From Planctomycetaceae bacterium (lineage in GTDB: Bacteria; Planctomycetota; Phycisphaerae; Phycisphaerales; SM1A02), in contig CANHFL010000076.1 of NCBI GenBank assembly GCA_947459855.1, positions 1 through 6,166 of the forward strand: a stretch of 6,166 nucleotides of DNA. Reading direction: 5' to 3'. Below the pieces are notes generated by a model. The model ran no database searches. It was given only the letters and a program-made list of their open reading frames with translations, and was not told the origin of the DNA. Shown in pieces: positions 1-5,000 of this stretch (position 1 is the first letter of the stretch; each line of letters starts with the position of its first letter). A program made the position numbers and the translations under genes.

Positions 1-1523
1 CGAACGACCCGGTCGCCGGCATCAACGGCACCTTCACGGTCGACTCGAGCCTGAGCACGGCCCAGATCGTTGCCCTGATGTCCAACACCGTGGCCGGCCA
101 GTCGCAGGTCACCATCAACACCAACGGCATGTCGGCGGCCCAGCAGCAGGCGGTCTACTCGACCGGCATCCTGGTGGTGAAGTCGCAGCAGACCGTCAAG
201 GTGGGTGACACCGTGACCATCAGCGTCGACGTCTCGGGTCTCCCGACGACGGCGGTGGGCCTGCAGGCGAGCCTGAACTACGACCCCAGCAAGCTGGCGT
301 TCGTGCAGGCCATCGGCGGCGACGACATGCCCTCGATGCTGTACTCGACGAACACGGGTTCGGCGGTGCGCTTCGCGACAGGCATCGCCATCGGCGGCAG
401 CGGCTCGCTCCCGATCTTCGCCGGCAACCTGGCGAAGATCGAGTTCACCGCACTGGTCCCGCTGTGCGGCGTGACCGACTGCGTGTCGCTCACGACGAGC
501 GGGTTCACCAACCGCATCGCCAGCAGCGGGGCGGTCTCCCAGCCGGTGCCGTTCGTCGGCACGAACCTGGTCAACGTCACGGCGCTCAACGCCCTGCAGC
601 TGGCCAACGTCACCAGCGACATCGACGTCGCCGCCGATGCCGGCGTGACCACGGGCGCCTTCCAGGCCAACCCGGTCGTCACGGCCAGCAACAGCTGCGG
701 CTCGGTGCCGGTCGTCCTGACGATCACCCTGCCGGGTGGCGGCACGACGAACAGCTGGCCGGCGATGTTCCCGGTGGGCACCTCCATCGTGACCTGGCGC
801 GCCGAGGATGCGGCCCAGAACGTGGCCATCGCGACCAAGACGTACATCGTGCGTGACTACCAGCTCGCGACCCTGGACGTGACGTTCAGCGGCGTGAACT
901 CGGGCAACAACGCCGGGTTCAGCCAGGACGTCCGCGTCCGCGTGTCGGACGGCCGGTTCGTGAACCGCACCCTGGCGTTCTCGCGGTTCGGCGTGGGCAC
1001 GGTCAGCGACGTCCAGGTGCCGGTGGGCACGGGCTACACCTGCATCAGCGTCAAGGATGCGGCGCACACCCTGGCGGCGGTCAACACGCTGCCGGTGGTG
1101 GGCACGAAGTACGTCCCGTCGGCCTTCGTGCTGGGCGGCGGCGACGCGAACGACGACAACATCCGGGACATCCTGGACTACGGCGCGTTCGTGTTCGACT
1201 ACGGCGGAGGCAAGACCGCGGCCAGCCGCAGCAACTACAACCGCGACACGGTCGTCGGCACGCAGGACTTCACCTTCATCAGCTCGGGCTTCCTCGAGGT
1301 CGGTGCGGAGTGCGGTGGCGGCTACGCCGACGGCAACCAGGCCCGCGAGCGCGTCAGCGTCCGCGACCTGCGCCGCGCCGGCCTGGGTGAGCTGGCGATC
1401 GCCGACCTCAACGGCGACGGCTGGGTGGACACGAAGGACGTGACCCTGTGGATGCAGGGCCGCCGTCCGGCGGGCTACCCGACCGACGAGGTGATCGACG
1501 CGGCCGCCCGCGCGGAGAACTGA
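1..1523 (+). CDS. Secreted modular protein, C-terminal part: cohesin-like, HYR-like and dockerin domains (5' partial)
   Basis: The frame is open from the first complete codon at base 3 to a TGA at 1521-1523, giving 506 visible residues. The first ATG, at 78, is not the start, because conserved repeat sequence continues upstream of it in frame. Visible modules in order: a 'GMS' repeat (36-167); a cohesin-like beta-sandwich (about 183-467) with the typical VGDTVTISVDV strand and LNYDPSKLAF segment; an HYR-like domain (about 609-860) with paired-cysteine-style SNSCGS and FPVGTSIVTWRAEDAAQN; an unassigned beta-rich stretch (861-1133); a dockerin-like pair of Ca loops (1143-1295); and a third EF-hand-type loop, DLNGDGWVDTKD (1404-1439). 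The protein ends about 27 residues later with no visible membrane anchor or sorting signal. It is probably exported, but the signal peptide is off-window. Cohesin and dockerin modules are known as protein-protein contacts; binding partners here are unknown. No catalytic domain is visible. Reading frame certain; domain names moderately sure. Confidence 0.93.
   Translation, partial: NDPVAGINGTFTVDSSLSTAQIVALMSNTVAGQSQVTINTNGMSAAQQQAVYSTGILVVKSQQTVKVGDTVTISVDVSGLPTTAVGLQASLNYDPSKLAFVQAIGGDDMPSMLYSTNTGSAVRFATGIAIGGSGSLPIFAGNLAKIEFTALVPLCGVTDCVSLTTSGFTNRIASSGAVSQPVPFVGTNLVNVTALNALQLANVTSDIDVAADAGVTTGAFQANPVVTASNSCGSVPVVLTITLPGGGTTNSWPAMFPVGTSIVTWRAEDAAQNVAIATKTYIVRDYQLATLDVTFSGVNSGNNAGFSQDVRVRVSDGRFVNRTLAFSRFGVGTVSDVQVPVGTGYTCISVKDAAHTLAAVNTLPVVGTKYVPSAFVLGGGDANDDNIRDILDYGAFVFDYGGGKTAASRSNYNRDTVVGTQDFTFISSGFLEVGAECGGGYADGNQARERVSVRDLRRAGLGELAIADLNGDGWVDTKDVTLWMQGRRPAGYPTDEVIDAAARAEN
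36..167 (+). repeat. 'GMS' repeat unit in gene 1
   Basis: The unit encodes a stretch around LSTAQIVALMSN, then SQVTINTNGMSAAQQQAV. The same pattern (L-S-x(3-5)-hydrophobic, a V-T-V/I-N strand, G-M-S/T, then a Q-rich helix-like end) recurs three times in the downstream gene. I do not recognise a named family for it. It sits directly before the cohesin-like domain. Confidence 0.6.
183..467 (+). other. Cohesin-like domain (within gene 1)
   Basis: It opens with a VKVGDTVTISVDVSGLP strand, has VGLQASLNYDPSKLAFVQA in the middle and closes with GNLAKIEFTALVPL. These match the conserved strands of cohesin-type beta-sandwiches, where a Y-D-P/S-x-L-x-F segment follows the first long strand. In cellulosomes cohesins bind dockerins; in non-cellulolytic bacteria such modules are common in surface proteins and their partners are mostly unknown. 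Confidence 0.75.
609..860 (+). other. HYR-like (hyalin repeat) domain (within gene 1)
   Basis: The segment begins near NVTSDIDVAADAG, has ANPVVTASNSCGSVPV, and ends FPVGTSIVTWRAEDAAQNVA followed by a TKTYIVRD strand. The F-P-V-G-T-x-x-V-T-W/Y-x-A-x-D-x-x-x-N core is the hallmark of HYR domains, immunoglobulin-like folds found in extracellular adhesion proteins. Only one cysteine is seen in the central segment; the C-terminal cysteine typical of many HYR copies is missing, so this is a divergent copy. Confidence 0.7.
1143..1439 (+). other. Dockerin type I-like Ca-binding loops plus a third EF-hand-type loop (within gene 1)
   Basis: Loop 1 is DANDDNIRDILD, with acidic or amide ligands at positions 1, 3, 5, 9 and 12, followed by a YGAFVFDYG helix segment. 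Loop 2 is NYNRDTVVGTQD; it has N instead of D at position 1 and T instead of G at position 6, so it is weaker. About 35 residues later comes loop 3, DLNGDGWVDTKD, a textbook DxNxDGxxDxxD loop, preceded by an RVSVRDLRRAGLGEL segment. Loops 1 and 2 form the dockerin-like unit. Loop 3 is an extra module at the C-terminus. Confidence 0.8.
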
Positions 1524-1557
1524 CCCCGGGTTCTCCCGAGCACTGATCCGAATCTTC

Positions 1558-1594
1558 CCGCTGCGCCGGTTCATCCCGGCGCAGCGGTGTTTTT
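1558..1594 (+). terminator. Rho-independent terminator after gene 1
   Basis: A 12-bp perfect G+C-rich stem pairs 1558-1569 with 1576-1587 around a 6-base loop (TTCATC). It is followed by TG and a run of five T (1590-1594). It lies 35 bases after the stop codon of gene 1, so gene 1 transcription probably ends here and gene 2 is transcribed separately. Confidence 0.88.
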
Positions 1595-1716
1595 CCGCGG
1601 GCCGAGAACCCCGCGTTATCCGGCCATGAGGGGTCGTTATCAAGCGGTTTCGGGATGCTCGGCGGCATGATCGGCGTGCGATCCGCGCGGAAATCCTTGG
1701 AGGCACCAAAGTTGCT

Positions 1717-1744
1717 TTGCCATCCGGGCGATTCGACACATAAT
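1717..1744 (+). promoter_or_regulatory. Candidate sigma70-type promoter for gene 2
   Basis: TTGCCA (1717-1722) matches the -35 consensus at 5 of 6 positions and CATAAT (1739-1744) matches the -10 consensus at 5 of 6, with a 16-base spacer. The surrounding bases are more AT-rich than the coding DNA. Transcription would start near 1751, giving an untranslated leader of about 255 bases if translation begins at 2006. Confidence 0.5.
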
Positions 1745-1780
1745 CGTCGGGTTCTCTTGGAGGGTTGTTCTCCTCCTGTG

Positions 1781-1819
1781 GGGCCTCCGTGGCCCGGCCC
1801 GCCGAGCCTGCCAGCAGGC
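1781..1819 (+). other. Two adjacent short hairpins in the gene 2 leader
   Basis: GGGCC (1781-1785) pairs with GGCCC (1791-1795) around TCCGT. GCCTG (1806-1810) pairs with CAGGC (1815-1819) around CCAG. Both lie downstream of the candidate promoter and would be transcribed. No T run follows either, so they are not intrinsic terminators. They do not match a riboswitch or leader class I recognise. Short GC-rich inverted repeats are easily met by chance at this base composition. Confidence 0.35.
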
Positions 1820-1993
1820 CCGTTCGCTGGACCCGTACGTCGTTTCTCGGAGTTCCGAATGCGCTCGAACAACAGTGGCCAAGGTGTGAACGGAATGTCA
1901 CCGTCGACACGTGACGTCCGGCGATCCGCCGCCCACCGCGCAACGAACCCCGTGTCCCGTCTGCCCCTCGTTCCCCGTCTCGCTCCTTCCGTC

Positions 1994-1998
1994 AAGGA
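1994..1998 (+). promoter_or_regulatory. Ribosome binding site supporting the start at 2006
   Basis: AAGGA sits 7 bases before the ATG at 2006, a good Shine-Dalgarno match at normal spacing. A competing in-frame ATG at 1859 also has a GGAG 6 bases upstream (1849-1852). It would add 49 residues in front of the signal peptide and has non-coding-like codon use, so 2006 is preferred. Confidence 0.65.
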
Positions 1999-2005
1999 AC
2001 TCGTC

Positions 2006-5000
2006 ATGAGCACCACGAAGATCTCCTTCGCGTCTGCCACCCTCTCCGCGACCCTGGCCATGGGCCTGGGCTTCACCACGCTGGCGGTCTGCACCTCCAG
2101 CGCGTGGGCGGACTGCAGCGCCGGCGCGAACAACTTGACGTCGCTGAGCACGACCACGCAGATGTACGCCGCGCTGAACGGCGCGGCGGCCGGCACTGCC
2201 GCGCTGGTGACCGCGAACGCCACCGGCATGACCAGCTTCCAGCTGTCGGTGCTGGGCCTGCAGTCGCAGTGGGTCGCGGACAACGGCATCTACGGCTCGA
2301 TGGTCATCACCTCGACCCTCTCGGCGAGCAACATGTCGGCGGTGCTGGGCAAGACCTGCGCCAGCGCGACCGTGACGGTGAACGCAGCGGGCATGTCGGA
2401 CGAGCAGCTTGCGGTGCTGGTCGGCAACCTCTCGAAGATCGACGTCGTCAACGGCCTTGAGTCGGGCAAGACGCTGCTGGTGGACGCCAACGGCATCGGC
2501 ACCGTCCAGGTGGACGGCGCCGGCACGGTGCGCCTGTCGGCCGCGGCGGCGCTGGCGAACACGGCTGACATCCGCGGCATCGCGTGCGTCCTCGAGTTCG
2601 CCGAGGGCTTCTCCGTGGGCAACGGCGGTCGCCTGGTGGCGAACGCGGCCCAGGTCTCGGGCATCGCGATCGGCGGCGCCGGCAATGGCGCGGTGAGCAT
2701 CGCGGGCAGCATCTCGGCCGACGCCGACCTCAGCACGATCGCCGCGGCGGTGGACTTCAACGGCGACAATGGCGGGAACAGCCCGGAGATCTCGATCTTC
2801 GCCGGCAAGACCCTGACGGTCAAGCCGAGCGACGCAAACGGCAAGTCCGTGTTCGGTCCGGGCGCATTCGCGCTCTCGACGGCGATCGGCTCGTCGGTCG
2901 ACCTGCGCGGCGTGCAGGCGGCGTCGAGCGGCCTGGTGATCCCCGGCGTCGGCACGGGCGGCACGGCGATCCTGCGCATCGACCAGGCGAACGGCCGGAC
3001 CCTCGCGGGCGCGGGTACGGTGAACGTCGACGGCGAGGCCTCGGCGATCACGAGCAACGCGAGCTTCCGCGGCGTCACGACCGCCGGATTCCTGTTCAAC
3101 GGCACGATCGGCAGCAACGCGGTCCTCTCGATCAACGCGGCGCAGGCCGGGATCGCGGTCACGGCAGTGGGCGGGGGCTCGACGGGCTCGGTCTCGATCC
3201 TGGGCACCCCGAACGCCGACACGGTGAACCCCTCGGCGGTCTATGTTCCGGTCGACCTGCTGCTGCTGGCCGGCAACGACATCGGCACGGGAACCGCGAA
3301 CGCCGACTCCATGGACGGCGGTGACGACAACGACACGCTGAACGGCGGCGGCGGTAATGACGCGCTGAACGGCGGCAACGGCGACGACGGCCTGAACGGC
3401 GGCCTGGGCGACGACGTGATGAACGGCGGTTCGGGCGCGAACGCGATCAACGGCGGCGACGGCAACGACGCTGCGGTGATCGGCGCGAACTTCGCCGACG
3501 CCAGCTTCGCGGCCAGCGGCGGCACAATCGTGGTCTCGCGCTCGGGCGGCGTGGTCGACACGCTGACGAACGTCGAGGAGATCCGGTTCAACGACAAGAC
3601 CGTGCGCGTGATCGGCGCGGGCGGCTACGCCAGCCTGAACGCCGCGCTCTCGGGCGCGTCCTCCGACGTGATGTTCGTCGGCGCGAGCTACGCGATCGAC
3701 AGCAGCACGCCGTTCGCCACCGCGGCCGATCTGGCCGCGATCGTTGCGCGCACGGTGAACGCGGACGGCTCGTCTTTCGCCGTCGATGTCGCGGGCATGA
3801 GCAACGACAAGGTCGCCGCGATCAACGGCAACGTCGGTGCGCGCTTCGGCTTCGGCGCGATCGCCGGCGCCCCGTACCAGATCAAGGACGGCGCGACCCA
3901 GGTCGGCGTCGCGTCGTCGATTCAGATGGCGGTCGACCTCGCGAGCGCGGGCAACACCGTCGCGATCCCCGCCGGAAGCCACGTGCTGTCGGCGCGCCTG
4001 AACATCGGGAAGAACATCGTGATCGTCGGTGCGGGCACCGGCCAGACGAGCATCAAGTCTGGCATCGAGCAGGCCGGCCAGTCTGATCCGGGTGGCGACA
4101 ACCGCGGCCTCATCGTCGTCGCCGCCGGCAAGAGCGCCAGCTTCAGCAACCTGACGATCGACGGAAACGGCAAGAATGTGTGGCAGGGCGTGCGCGCCTT
4201 CGGTCCCGTGAGCTTCAACGGAGTCGCCTTCACCGGCATCCGTTACGAGTGGGGCGGCGCGGGCGTCTACTACCAGGGCACCGCGATCGTCGCGGTGAAC
4301 GCCGGGGCGGTCAACGTGACGAACTGCTCGTTCACGGACATCGGCCGCGTGGGCCTGCTGGCGTACGGCGCCAGCACCACCGCGACGGTCGTGAACTCGA
4401 CCTTCACCGGCCAGGGCCTGGGCGACCGCTACAACTGCGCCGTCGAGACCTCGACCGGTGCGACCGTGTCGGTCCAGGGCAGCACGGTCACGGACTACCG
4501 CGGCACCGCGGTGACCGGCACGTCGGGCGATCCGTCCTTCGCGTTCTACGTGGTCGGCTCGGGCTCTGCCCTGACGCTGACCGACAACGTCATCACCGGC
4601 AACCTCTACGCGCTCCAGGCCGATGCCGGCACCGCAGCGACGCTGCACGGCAACGACCTTTCGCAGAACACCAATGGCGTGGTTGCGGGCGGCTCGGTCA
4701 TCGTCGACGCGACCTGCAACTGGTGGGGCACCACCAGCGAGTCGCAGCTCCTGGCGCTGAACCCGGGCGCGACGAAGTTCGCCCCGTTCCGCACGAGCGC
4801 GTCGGACTCGGCCTGCTCGGGCGTGGGCGTCGCCTTCGTCGTCGAGGACGGCCGCAGCTACCCGACCATCCAGGCGGCGCATGACGCGTCCCTGACCGGC
4901 GCCGGCGACACGATCCGTGTCGCGGCCGGCAACTACTCGGCGAACCTCTCCATCTCGAAGCGCATCGTGCTTGATGGCGCCGGCAGCGGCACGGACGGCA

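Larger units (their letters stand above)
1595..2005. other. Intergenic gap and putative leader of gene 2
   Basis: No convincing gene lies in these 411 bases. Just after the terminator is a second inverted repeat (CGCGGG at 1596-1601 with CCCGCG at 1610-1615) that has no T run. A promoter candidate sits at 1717-1744. Downstream are several short inverted repeats (1759-1776, 1781-1795, 1806-1819). The gene 2 reading frame is open back to about 1547, with in-frame ATGs at 1655, 1667, 1859 and 1895. Between 1859 and 2005, however, only 34 of 49 codons end in G or C, against 49 of the first 50 codons from 2006. That contrast argues the stretch is not coding. Confidence 0.65.

Noticed and set aside
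78..80. ATG at 78 as the start of gene 1
   Set aside because: The frame is open to the window edge and the GMS repeat (36-167) spans this codon. There is no signal peptide or clear Shine-Dalgarno sequence there.
1527..1538. CGGG-TTCT-CCCG inverted repeat just after the gene 1 stop, and the CGGGTTCTC direct repeat at 1527 and 1748
   Set aside because: The 4-bp stem has no T run, and a 9-base match across 200 bp of GC-rich DNA is weak evidence. The real terminator is at 1558-1594.
1626..1670. Short leader ORF of 14 codons starting at 1626
   Set aside because: It has no ribosome binding site and lies upstream of the candidate promoter, so it would not be on the gene 2 transcript.
2084..2116. 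Lipoprotein signal at the gene 2 N-terminus (LAVC at residues 26-29 or WADC at 34-37)
   Set aside because: V or D at the -1 position is not accepted in a normal lipobox, and the hydrophobic core is better explained by Sec cleavage after SSAWA.
1408..3222. Reverse-strand frames of 293 and 310 residues (1408-2289, 2290-3222)
   Set aside because: They overlap the gene 1 end, terminator, promoter region and gene 2 coding sequence on the opposite strand, and show no recognisable domain or signal.
3317..3478. CRISPR-like or microsatellite interpretation of the 27-bp periodic DNA
   Set aside because: The periodicity is in frame, the units vary between copies, there are no spacers, and the translation matches RTX nonapeptides exactly.
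2104..4884. Forward frames of 118-246 residues (2104-2460, 2584-3324, 4180-4884)
   Set aside because: They are out of frame with gene 2 and rich in R, G, H and Q, as expected from reading its GC-rich codons in another phase.
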